A DNA stretch of 26,948 nt from an uncultured Kiritimatiellota bacterium. Lineage in GTDB: Bacteria > Verrucomicrobiota > Kiritimatiellia > RFP12 > UBA1067. A model generated the notes under the pieces. That model was not told the origin of the DNA, did no database searches, and saw only the letters and a program-made list of their open reading frames with translations. This document shows, piece after piece, positions 1-8,158 of the stretch (its first letter is position 1; every line of letters starts with the position of its first letter). The DNA lies in the NCBI GenBank assembly GCA_934675625.1, contig CAKURH010000052.1, positions 1-26,948 on the forward strand, in the 5' to 3' direction. A program made the translations under genes and the position numbers.

Positions 1-13
1 GGGGGGGGGGGGG
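1..13. repeat. Poly-G tract at window edge
   Basis: At least 13 consecutive G residues begin the window and lie in frame with the LamG coding sequence. The full length is unknown because the tract is cut by the edge. It could be a genuine slippage-prone tract like the C run at 8085-8103, or a two-colour sequencing or assembly artefact at a contig end. Confidence 0.7.
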
Positions 14-1648
14 ATAAATCCCCGCCTCGGAACGACATTTGACAAGCGGTCGGCGGCGAACGAGCTCGGCACCGTCACACAGGTCGGCGCGACGGTGCTG
101 CCGCTGACGGCGTTCATCGATGATGGGCATGGCGGCTGGGCCTTGGACGGTGCGACGTTTGCAGAGAAAGGCGTGGCGCTCTATGCGTCGCTGACGGGCG
201 GCGGCTGGAACGGAGACCTTTCGGGCAACACGAATGCCGTTTCTTCATCCGGGACTGAGACGCTGTCGCACGAGACGGCCTCAGACTGGACGCTGTCCCT
301 GCGCGCAAAAGTCGGACATGCGCCCGATCAGATCCTGTGGTTTCTCCGTTACGGAGAAGCGGGCGTCGGCACCTATCTGCGGACGGTTGCGAACGCATCG
401 GGCGGTCTCGATCTCTCGCTCGAATGGTCAGGGAACAAGAGCTATCCGCCACACGCCAACGTCATCCTCGAAAACGTGGACACGGCAGACTTCCACCACT
501 ATGTCGTCTCGGCTTCGCGCACGGACGGCCTGAAGCTTTTCGTCGATGGCGAACAGAAGTGGAACGCTCAAACCATCTTGGCCTATTCGGATACGGAGGG
601 GCAAGCGACTCAGGCGCGCAACCTGTACGCCAAGAGCTACAACTCGCTTTGGCTGGGATGCGTCGACCAGAAGGAGAACGTCGGCACCGGCGACTGGACG
701 ACGGTCTACGATGACGTGCGCTTCTATTCGACGAACAATACGGAAGACTCGTCCGTGCCAACGGCGGCGGAGATTGCCGCGCTCACGGAAACGCTGAAAG
801 CCGAGCGCGTCCTTCCGCTGCCGTCCGCGCGGCTGTCCTTCTCCTTCGACGACCGAACGCTCACGGACACGGCCGGCGTGGTCGAACCGGAAGGCACGGA
901 TGCGTCTGCGCGGCGAATGTTCCGCAAGAACGACCGGGGCGGGCATTCGCTCGACGCCGCGCGGCTGTCCGATGGACAAGGGGTCTGCCTTTTTCAGCAC
1001 GCCAATGTCTGGGATGCCTCTCAGCCGCTGCTCGGAAACGCCTCGTCGGCCAACCGCTCGTTCGCCCTTTCGTTCGTGGCGAAACTAGCACCTGTCGGGG
1101 GCGCGGCCGTCTGCTTCGTCCGCTGTGGCGGCGAGGGCGCGGGGCTTGCCCTCTACACGACGCTGAACGAGGCCGGGGGCACAGACCTGGCGCTCACGTG
1201 GCTGGGGTCTTCCGAACGCCTGGCCTATCCGAACGTCCTCGCGAAAGACGTCGACACGGAGAACTACCACCACTATGTGCTGACTTGTTCAAACCTGACA
1301 AGCACGCGGCAGATCCGGCTGTGGATCGACTGCCGCCCGGTCGACTTGCTGACGGATTCGATGGTGAAGTTCTATTCGGCGGACGGTTCGACGACGGAGA
1401 TCGCGTCGCGCAACGCCGTCAACGGCGGCTATTCGGGGCTTTATCTCGCGGCGGTGCGCGGCGCCAAGCGCGCCTGCAACGTGCCGAACGGCACACGTTT
1501 CGGCGACGTGCGGTTCTTCGCGGGCGACGACTTCACAGACGCCTTTGGCCCTGTCGCGATTGACGCGGAGGGCATTGAGGCACTTTACCGCCATCTGATG
1601 CCGTATGCGGATGCGCCACGGACAGGTGCGCTTGTGATCATCCGCTGA
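1..1648 (+). CDS. LamG (concanavalin A-like) domain secreted protein, 5' truncated
   Basis: The reading frame is open from the left edge: the G run reads as glycines and continues without a stop into the main body. A GTG at 95 is only an internal codon, so the true start and any signal peptide lie outside the window. Two LamG-type beta-sandwich repeats are visible. The first ends near base 740 with 'YDDVRFYS' and the second near 1545 with 'FGDVRFFA'; each has the 'YHHYV' or 'FHHYV' strand typical of LamG folds. Such domains bind glycans or act as structural modules in large exported proteins; no catalytic motif is seen. The C-terminus ends ...RTGALVIIR, matching the tail of the other LamG protein here. 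The gene heads the glycoside hydrolase cluster, 32 bp before the next gene. The family call is firm; the ligand is unknown. Confidence 0.8.
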   Translation, partial: GGGGINPRLGTTFDKRSAANELGTVTQVGATVLPLTAFIDDGHGGWALDGATFAEKGVALYASLTGGGWNGDLSGNTNAVSSSGTETLSHETASDWTLSLRAKVGHAPDQILWFLRYGEAGVGTYLRTVANASGGLDLSLEWSGNKSYPPHANVILENVDTADFHHYVVSASRTDGLKLFVDGEQKWNAQTILAYSDTEGQATQARNLYAKSYNSLWLGCVDQKENVGTGDWTTVYDDVRFYSTNNTEDSSVPTAAEIAALTETLKAERVLPLPSARLSFSFDDRTLTDTAGVVEPEGTDASARRMFRKNDRGGHSLDAARLSDGQGVCLFQHANVWDASQPLLGNASSANRSFALSFVAKLAPVGGAAVCFVRCGGEGAGLALYTTLNEAGGTDLALTWLGSSERLAYPNVLAKDVDTENYHHYVLTCSNLTSTRQIRLWIDCRPVDLLTDSMVKFYSADGSTTEIASRNAVNGGYSGLYLAAVRGAKRACNVPNGTRFGDVRFFAGDDFTDAFGPVAIDAEGIEALYRHLMPYADAPRTGALVIIR

Positions 1649-1680
1649 GATTCGGTCGACTCGATTGGAGACAGGACGCG

Positions 1681-3273
1681 ATGAACCTGACACGAAAGGA
1701 GTTCTGCCGCCTTGGCGGCGCCTTTGCCCTCGCGGCACTGGACAGGGAGACGTTTGCGAAGTCCGCCCCGGTCGCCCGCCGCCCGCTTCTGCCCGACTAC
1801 TGGTGCACGTGGGGGCTGCAGAACCGTCTGCCGATTTCGGAACCGGATCGAAAGGCACCGGCTTTCGCCGGTGACCAAGGGGCGTCTCGCGCCCGTGACA
1901 ACCTCAATGAGCAGACGCTTTTCGGCGCACAGGGATGGGCGACGGAAATGTGCGCGGACATCCGGCAGAATCTCTTCCTCGTCCTAGACGACGGATGGGA
2001 CGTGCCGTATGGCTCGCATCCGGTCCAGGACATCGACCGCTTCGGCTTTCTGGAGCCGTGGCCGACGCGGTTCGCGTCCTGCGGCGAGACGGCCCGCGCA
2101 CGTCTGACGACAATCAACGCGCGTCTGCGGGACGCGGGATGGCAGGGCGCGGGGCTCTGGATCGCCGCACAGCGACAGGGCGACCGCAGGGATTCCTTGG
2201 CGCCCGACGTGCGGGACTTCTACCTCCGCAAACTTGAATTGTCGGCTGCGGCCGGCATTCGCTACTGGAAGGTTGACTGGGGCGTGCGCGCACCGTCCAA
2301 CGAGTTCCGACGCATGGTGTCGGAACTCGCCCGTGAAATCTGCCCTGACCTGATTGTGGAGCATTGCCCATTCGCGATGGACGTCTTCAACGCACAGCGG
2401 CCCGATCCGGCGAAAGGCGGTGCGTTCGTCGGCTCTGGGCGCTGCGAGGCGCGTTCGGATGATGCGGCGCTCGTCGAGCGTCTGCGTTTCTCGGATGTGC
2501 TGCGCACCTACGACGTGCTGGGGCCTTTCGCGTCCGCCACCACGCTGGATCGTGTCGTGGCCTATTCGCGGATCATCGACGCGCACCGTCTCGGCACGCG
2601 GCTTAACGTGGAGGACGCCCCGGTCATCGGCGCGGTGCTGGGGCACGCTTTCGGCATCATGCGTTCGGTACGGAAAGGCGCAGACGCGGATGCGTGGTTC
2701 ACATATCGTCGCGCGTCCAATTGGCACATGCTGGCACCGCCTTTCGGTGGGACGGAGGGTCTCGCGACGCAAGCCTCTGCCGACGTGCTTTTCGAGTCGC
2801 ACCGCTTTGACGCGCACGAAGGGTGGTATCAGCCCGCCTGGGGTCACGTCCTCCGACAGGGTGCGCCAGCTGTCGTCGCGCGCGGAACCGGCCTTCCTGT
2901 CGTGAAGCCCTGCGCACTTGAACGACCCTACGTCCTGGTCGGACGCAATCCGAACGGCGCTGTGGGCGTGGGTGTCCTGTCGCGTCTACGGGCGGACGGC
3001 GCACAGGCGACACCGCCTGTCGAGGTCACGTTGTCCGAACCGCTTGCGCCCGGCGCGCCGCTGGCCGTATTCGGGCCGGTTGCCGCCGTCCACATCCCGC
3101 TCAAAGGCCGCGTGACGCAGGTCTCCGCCGCCGACTTGGCGGACGGTGAGCCGCACCCTGTGCCGACCACGTGTTCGGATGGCTTTCTGCATCTGGAGGC
3201 GAAGGCCCTTCAGACGGCGTGTGCGGTGCATCCGTTTGGGATTCCGGCGGCCGTGTTTCGCTTTTCGTCCTGA
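1681..3273 (+). CDS. GH27/GH36-like (clan GH-D type) TIM-barrel glycoside hydrolase, exported
   Basis: A 530-residue protein. The N-terminus has a Tat-like leader (TRKEF followed by a hydrophobic, alanine-rich stretch), suggesting export; the pair is R-K rather than R-R. The body looks like an alpha-galactosidase-type barrel: 'VLDDGWD' at residues 101-107 and 'YWKVDW' at 195-200, where Asp199 is the candidate nucleophile. The acid/base is probably an Asp in 'FSDVLRTYD' (270-278). A C-terminal beta domain (about 420-530) is consistent with these families. The start at 1681 is chosen because GGAG and AGGA motifs lie 5-10 bases upstream and the leader follows directly. It sits between the LamG gene and the GH78-GH5 gene with short gaps, suggesting one operon. 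Exact family and substrate (alpha-galactoside or another alpha-glycoside) are not determined. Confidence 0.7.
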   Translation: MNLTRKEFCRLGGAFALAALDRETFAKSAPVARRPLLPDYWCTWGLQNRLPISEPDRKAPAFAGDQGASRARDNLNEQTLFGAQGWATEMCADIRQNLFLVLDDGWDVPYGSHPVQDIDRFGFLEPWPTRFASCGETARARLTTINARLRDAGWQGAGLWIAAQRQGDRRDSLAPDVRDFYLRKLELSAAAGIRYWKVDWGVRAPSNEFRRMVSELAREICPDLIVEHCPFAMDVFNAQRPDPAKGGAFVGSGRCEARSDDAALVERLRFSDVLRTYDVLGPFASATTLDRVVAYSRIIDAHRLGTRLNVEDAPVIGAVLGHAFGIMRSVRKGADADAWFTYRRASNWHMLAPPFGGTEGLATQASADVLFESHRFDAHEGWYQPAWGHVLRQGAPAVVARGTGLPVVKPCALERPYVLVGRNPNGAVGVGVLSRLRADGAQATPPVEVTLSEPLAPGAPLAVFGPVAAVHIPLKGRVTQVSAADLADGEPHPVPTTCSDGFLHLEAKALQTACAVHPFGIPAAVFRFSS

Positions 3274-3304
3274 TTTTCCAACCAAACAACAAAAGGTCAT
3301 GAAC

Positions 3305-6300
3305 ATGAAAAAACTGATGGGAAAAGTCCTTGTCCTAGCCGTCGCCGTGGGGATTGCGTGTGGCGCGGGCGCCGTGACGACGTTCGAGACGGCGGAATCC
3401 GTCTGGCCGGCGGGCCTCGCGGCGGAAATGAACACGCTCATCGCGTTTCGTGCGTCGTTCGATGTGCCGAGCGGCACGCGACCCGTCTTGAAGATGGTGG
3501 CGTGGTATTCCTACCGGGTGACGCTGAACGGTGCGTTCGTGGGGTTTGGGCCGGCGCGCGGCCCGAAAGGATTCTTCCGACCCGACGAGTGGGATCTCTC
3601 CAAGGCCGCGAAGCCGGGGCGCAACGAGCTGTGCGTCGAGGTGGCGGGCTACAACGTGCCGAACTTCTACCTGATGGAGCAGCCGCCGTTCTTCAAGGCG
3701 GAGGTGGTGAGCGCGGGGCGCATCCTCGCCGCCACGAAGCGGACGGGCGGGAGTTTCGTCGCGACGCGCGTGCCGCGCGTCCAGAAGGTGCCGCGCTATT
3801 CCTTCCAGCGCACGTTTGCGGAGACTTACCGCCTGCCCACGCCCATAAACCCGCCCGTCCTCGCGCTCGCCGCCGCGCCGGAGCCCACGCTCATCAAGCG
3901 TCGGGCGCCGTATCCGGATTTCGAGGTGAACCCGCGCATGGCACCGATCTCGTTCGCGAAAATCCGCTACGACGAGACGGCACCCGTCCGCACGGATCGC
4001 GCGCTGTCGCTGCCGGGCAACTCGCCGACGTTCAAGGGCTTCCCGCTGACGGATCTCGACCTGAACGTCTCCTACCTCGCCCAGCGTCTTGTCAGCTCCG
4101 GTCGCCGTCCGGCGACGGACGCCAAAAAGGCGGCCGCGTCGTTCACGCTTGCGGCAGGCGAGTCGGCCGTCTTCGACAACGGGCTCAACGACACGGGCTT
4201 TCCGGGGCTGCGCGTCGACGTGAAGACGCCCGGACGGCTCGTCCTGCAGTTTGACGAGGTGCTGTCCGCAGATGGCGAGGCGCGCGGCGTTCGGCGCTAT
4301 GGTGACTGCAACGCGCTCGTGTGGGACTTTGAGCAGCCGGGCGTTTACGAGGTGGACGCCTTTGAACCTTACACGATGCGCTACGTCGAGCTGGATGTCG
4401 TCACAGGCGAAATGACCGTGACCGCACCGCGTTTCCGCAGCTACAAGAACCCCACGGCGAAACGGGCTAGGTTCCGTGCGAGCGATCCGACGCTCGTCGA
4501 GGTCTTTAACGCGGCGAAGGAGACATTTCGCCAAAACGCGGTCGACGTCTTCATGGACTGTCCGAGCCGCGAGCGCGCGGGCTGGAATTGCGATGCCTTC
4601 TTCACGGCTCCGGCCTCCATGCTGCTGACGGGCAATTTCGCGCTGGAGCGCGTCTTCGAGGAGAACTTGGCCCTGCCGCCCGCGTTCGACGACATCCCCG
4701 ACGGCGCGATTCCGATGTGCTATCCCGCCGACCACCGCGAGCGCGGCTACATCCCGAACTGGGGCATGTGGTTCGTGCTGGAGACGGAGGAGTACCTACG
4801 GCGGACGGGCGACCGCGCCTTGGTCGACGCCTTGCGTCCGCGACTGGAGAAGTTCGTGAACTTCCTGTGGAAATACCGCAATGCGGACGGTCTTATTGAA
4901 CGTCTGCCGGGGTGGGTCTTCATCGAGTGGAGCCGTGCGAACGATCTCGTGCAGGACGTGAACTATCCCTCGAACATGACGTGGGCCGACACGCTCGATG
5001 CGATGGCTCGGCTCTACGGACGCGCCGATCTCGCCGCCGAGGCGGCGCGCGTGCGGGAGACGGTGCGCCGTCAGAGCTGGACGGGCTCATGGTTCTGCGA
5101 CAACGCCGTCCGCCAGAAGGACGGCACACTCAGGCTTTCAGGCGAATGCACGGAGACGTGCCAGTACTACGCCTTTTTCCACAAGGTCGCGACGCCCGAG
5201 ACGCATCCCGCGCTCTGGGAACGGCTGCTCACGGACTTTGGCCCGTCGCGCTACGACCCCACCGACCGCACGAAGCTGCTGAAGTACCCCGAGATCTGGC
5301 CGTCCAACGCCTTCATCGGCAACTACCTGCGCCTGAAGCTCCTGGAACGCGCGGGGCTCGGCGACCAGATCCTGCGCGAGACGAAGGGCTATTTCAAGTA
5401 CATGGCCGACCGCACGGGCACACTGTGGGAACATGATCGGGCGAACGCAAGCTGCAACCACGGCTTCGCCTCCTACGCGGCGGTGCTGCTCGTCCACAGC
5501 GTCCTCGGCGTGGAGGTGGACCACCTGAAGAAGACCGTGACGGTGCGCCCGACGGACGTCGACCTCGACTTCTGCGGCGTCACGCTGCCTGTTGCCGGCG
5601 GCGAAATCGCCTATGACTGGACGATGCGGAACGGCCGTCGAGAGGAAACGTTCTCGGCGCCGCCCGGCTGGCGGCTTGTCCACGCCCAGACGGCGTGGCG
5701 GCCGTCCAAACGGTGGATTGGCGTCAACCTGCCGTATTGCCTCTACCACAAGGAAGTGCGGCAAGAGGCGCGCTACAACGAAGAGGACTTCCGCTTTGCG
5801 GCGGAACTGGGCTTCAACTTTATCCGGCTCCCCCTTGACTATCGGTGCTGGATCAAGGGCGGCGACTGGAACGAGATTGACGACAACGCCTTGGCGCCGC
5901 TGGACGAGGCGCTGGCATGGGGGCGGAAATACGGGCTTCACGTGCAGTTCTGCTTTCACCGCGCGCCCGGCTATTCCGTGAACCGATGGCCGAAGGAGAC
6001 GCGTAGCCTTTTCCGGGAGAAGGACGTCTTGGAAGTCTGTGCACGCCATTGGCGTCATTTTGCCCGACGTTGGCGCGGCATCCCGAACGAGCGCCTGTCG
6101 TTCAACCTCTTCAATGAATCGCCGGTGGAGCCCAATCTGGCGGAGGTCGAGCGGCATCTGATTCGCGCGATTCACACGGAAGACCCGTTCAGGTTCATTG
6201 TCTCCGACGGTTCTGAGTGCGGTCGGCATCCCGTAAAGGGACTGGAGTCCGAGAAAGCATTGGTCGGACAGGCGGCGCGTGGCTATCTGCCGATGTCGAT

Positions 6301-7129
6301 CTCGCATTGCGGCGTTTCCTGGATGGGGGACATCGCCAAGGGCGTCCCGCCGCGCTGGCCGATGCACGAGTTCGCGAGCCCACTTTACGGCCCCTCCAAG
6401 GCGTCATGGCGCACGCCTTTGCGCATTCAAGGGGCACCGGCCGGGCACTGGGAACTCCTGTTGGGACAAGTCGCGTCCAAGAATCGGCTGACGATGACAG
6501 CGGACGGGCATCAGGTGGCCGAGTGGCGGCTGGATCCGGCGACGAACAGCAGCGATTGGACGGAGGCCGTGTACAGCCCGCAGTGGAAGCACGTCACGGC
6601 AACACCGGCCGCACCGCTCCGCTTTGAACTCGCCCAGCCCGCGCGCGAACTTGTCCTTGAGATTGCCGAGGGGGATTGGGTGCAGGTTCGTCGAATCGCC
6701 GTCACGGCGGAGGCGCGGACGGCCTCGCTCCAGTCGAAGCCCGTCTGGGGAAAGCGGGTCAATGTCCGCTCGTTTGTCTTCAGGGGTTGGGACGAGGAAA
6801 TTCCCTTCGCGGAAGAGGGAATGCCGCTGTCGGGCGACGCATGGCTCGAAAGCCAGGTCTTTTCCGAATGGATCGACTGTGCGGCGCGCGGGAACTTCGT
6901 GATGGTCGGCGAATGCGGCGCCTCGGGTGGCGCGCCTTACGACGTCTATCTCCGTTGGATGGAAGATCAGATGAAGGTCTTCAGGAAGCATGGGTTCGGT
7001 TTCGCTTTCTGGACGCTGCGCGGCCCGTATGGCGTCCTTGACACGGGGCGGAAAGACGCAAAGACGGTCGACTTCCATGGGCACCGGCTCGACAAAGGAA
7101 TCATGGATCTCGTAGAAAAATACAGGTAA
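3305..7129 (+). CDS. Exported GH78 alpha-L-rhamnosidase - GH5 fusion enzyme
   Basis: A 1274-residue protein. A Sec signal peptide (MKKLMGKVLVLAVAVG...AGA, cut near residue 23) follows an AAGG motif 8 bases upstream of the ATG at 3305; an in-frame ATG at 3299 is the alternative. Residues about 30-790 resemble GH78: an N-terminal beta domain with 'VTLNGAFVGFGPARG', the (alpha/alpha)6 barrel motif 'DCPSRERAGW' at 418-427 (Glu423 candidate general acid), and a C-terminal beta domain ('KTVTVRP'). From about 799 a complete GH5-type barrel follows, with 'FNESP' (acid/base Glu938) and 'VGECGA' (nucleophile Glu1203) separated by a beta-rich insertion. The GH5 half is clearly related to the lipoprotein at 10922-12472. 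Expected action is removal of terminal alpha-rhamnose plus cleavage of a beta-glycosidic bond in one glycan. No frameshift separates the halves. Confidence 0.82.
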   Translation: MKKLMGKVLVLAVAVGIACGAGAVTTFETAESVWPAGLAAEMNTLIAFRASFDVPSGTRPVLKMVAWYSYRVTLNGAFVGFGPARGPKGFFRPDEWDLSKAAKPGRNELCVEVAGYNVPNFYLMEQPPFFKAEVVSAGRILAATKRTGGSFVATRVPRVQKVPRYSFQRTFAETYRLPTPINPPVLALAAAPEPTLIKRRAPYPDFEVNPRMAPISFAKIRYDETAPVRTDRALSLPGNSPTFKGFPLTDLDLNVSYLAQRLVSSGRRPATDAKKAAASFTLAAGESAVFDNGLNDTGFPGLRVDVKTPGRLVLQFDEVLSADGEARGVRRYGDCNALVWDFEQPGVYEVDAFEPYTMRYVELDVVTGEMTVTAPRFRSYKNPTAKRARFRASDPTLVEVFNAAKETFRQNAVDVFMDCPSRERAGWNCDAFFTAPASMLLTGNFALERVFEENLALPPAFDDIPDGAIPMCYPADHRERGYIPNWGMWFVLETEEYLRRTGDRALVDALRPRLEKFVNFLWKYRNADGLIERLPGWVFIEWSRANDLVQDVNYPSNMTWADTLDAMARLYGRADLAAEAARVRETVRRQSWTGSWFCDNAVRQKDGTLRLSGECTETCQYYAFFHKVATPETHPALWERLLTDFGPSRYDPTDRTKLLKYPEIWPSNAFIGNYLRLKLLERAGLGDQILRETKGYFKYMADRTGTLWEHDRANASCNHGFASYAAVLLVHSVLGVEVDHLKKTVTVRPTDVDLDFCGVTLPVAGGEIAYDWTMRNGRREETFSAPPGWRLVHAQTAWRPSKRWIGVNLPYCLYHKEVRQEARYNEEDFRFAAELGFNFIRLPLDYRCWIKGGDWNEIDDNALAPLDEALAWGRKYGLHVQFCFHRAPGYSVNRWPKETRSLFREKDVLEVCARHWRHFARRWRGIPNERLSFNLFNESPVEPNLAEVERHLIRAIHTEDPFRFIVSDGSECGRHPVKGLESEKALVGQAARGYLPMSISHCGVSWMGDIAKGVPPRWPMHEFASPLYGPSKASWRTPLRIQGAPAGHWELLLGQVASKNRLTMTADGHQVAEWRLDPATNSSDWTEAVYSPQWKHVTATPAAPLRFELAQPARELVLEIAEGDWVQVRRIAVTAEARTASLQSKPVWGKRVNVRSFVFRGWDEEIPFAEEGMPLSGDAWLESQVFSEWIDCAARGNFVMVGECGASGGAPYDVYLRWMEDQMKVFRKHGFGFAFWTLRGPYGVLDTGRKDAKTVDFHGHRLDKGIMDLVEKYR

Positions 7130-7249
7130 AGACAAAGTTGCGATAAAAGACAATAAACTCTTGGGCTAGGCGATAACGCCTCCGCTTGCGTTCGGAACGG
7201 CGCATTTGGTAAACTTCCCGTCGTGTTCAACCACAAAAAGGAACTACGC

Positions 7250-8158
7250 ATGAACAGCAGAATGGGAAGATTGGCGTGCGCCGCCGTCGCGGTCGCTACA
7301 TTTGACACGGCTTTTGCCGATACGGTCGCCTGGTGGCGGTTCGGGGACGGCGCCGCCGGAACGACCGCAACGACGCTCGACAACGCGGTCGACGCGACGC
7401 AATTCGCAGGGACAGCCGTCGCAACCGGCGGCGAGGGCTGCCCGCAGTTCGCTGACGCCTTTGCGGCTGACGCGCGCCTCTATGACGCGGCGACGCACCA
7501 GTCGTCCGTGAACAATCGCGCGCTCCGCTTCGCCGACGGGAGCGACAACTACGGTCGCGTGGAAGTCGCGTCCGACGCGACGCTGCGGCCTCAGACGTTC
7601 ACGCTGGAGTTCTTCTTCAAGTACGAGGAGACGGAACTGCCGAGCTGGAAGCCGCTCGTCGGCATGATGAACGGCGAGAGCAGGGAAGCGTTCTACATTC
7701 GCCTCCACAAAACCACGGCCGACTCGCCGCGTCCGTCGATTTCCCTGCGCTTCCACAATGCGGCGGGCGAGCTGAATGCGTCTGCCGACTGCGCGTCGGA
7801 CACTTTGGCGGACGGCCAGTGGCATCATGTCGCGCTGCGCGTCTGCGAGGTGGACGGCACTTGGCAGGCGCAATGCTTTGCGGACTACGTGTCCGTCGGC
7901 ACCTGCAAACTGACGGGGCCCATTTATTATGCGGACGGCTACCCGCTTCTCATCGGCGGCAACTTCCCCGGCCTCATCGACGAGGTGCGCCTCTCGAATG
8001 AGATTCTCGAACCGTCCGAATTTCTGCGCCCCGTCTCGCCGAACGCTGACGAAGACACGGCCCTTTACCTTGATTTTTCTCTCTCCCCCCCCCCCCCCCC
8101 CCCTCAACAAGGCTCCGGGCGCTTCGCCGGCCTCGGTCAGCGCTCTCATGAAAGGTGA
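7250..8158 (+). CDS. LamG domain secreted protein, N-terminal part as read (frame broken at C19 tract)
   Basis: ATG at 7250 follows a purine-rich AAAAAGGAA motif and opens a signal peptide (MNSRMGRLACAAVAVATF...AFA). One LamG domain follows (about residues 24-265, with 'TLEFFFKYEE' and 'WHHVALRV'). The frame then enters 19 consecutive C (8085-8103), read as a proline run, and continues for 17 unrelated residues to a stop at 8158. The product as written is 302 residues. Two further LamG domains continue in another frame immediately after the tract. Removing one C (18, or 15 or 21) restores a single frame to 9470, giving 739 residues. This is either a phase-variable gene in its off state or a base-count error in the assembly. 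The proline run falls in an interdomain linker. Confidence 0.75.
   Translation: MNSRMGRLACAAVAVATFDTAFADTVAWWRFGDGAAGTTATTLDNAVDATQFAGTAVATGGEGCPQFADAFAADARLYDAATHQSSVNNRALRFADGSDNYGRVEVASDATLRPQTFTLEFFFKYEETELPSWKPLVGMMNGESREAFYIRLHKTTADSPRPSISLRFHNAAGELNASADCASDTLADGQWHHVALRVCEVDGTWQAQCFADYVSVGTCKLTGPIYYADGYPLLIGGNFPGLIDEVRLSNEILEPSEFLRPVSPNADEDTALYLDFSLSPPPPPPQQGSGRFAGLGQRSHER
8085..8103 (+). repeat. C19 homopolymer tract inside LamG coding sequence (slippage tract)
   Basis: Nineteen consecutive C follow TTTTTCTCTCT. The upstream reading frame (from 7250) and the downstream frame (to 9470) differ by one base here, so tract length decides whether the full three-domain protein is made. The tract encodes a poly-proline linker, so changes of three bases would be tolerated. 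Mononucleotide runs this long in coding DNA are characteristic of contingency loci, and also of sequencing error. Confidence 0.85.

Noticed and set aside
3146..3304. Upstream extension of the GH78-GH5 gene to 3146
   Set aside because: The added residues overlap the preceding gene and are arginine-rich; the signal peptide and Shine-Dalgarno motif fix the start at 3305 (or 3299).
7168..7181. Small hairpin AGGCG-ATAA-CGCCT between the fusion gene and the LamG gene as a terminator
   Set aside because: The stem is only 5 bp and there is no T tract on either side.
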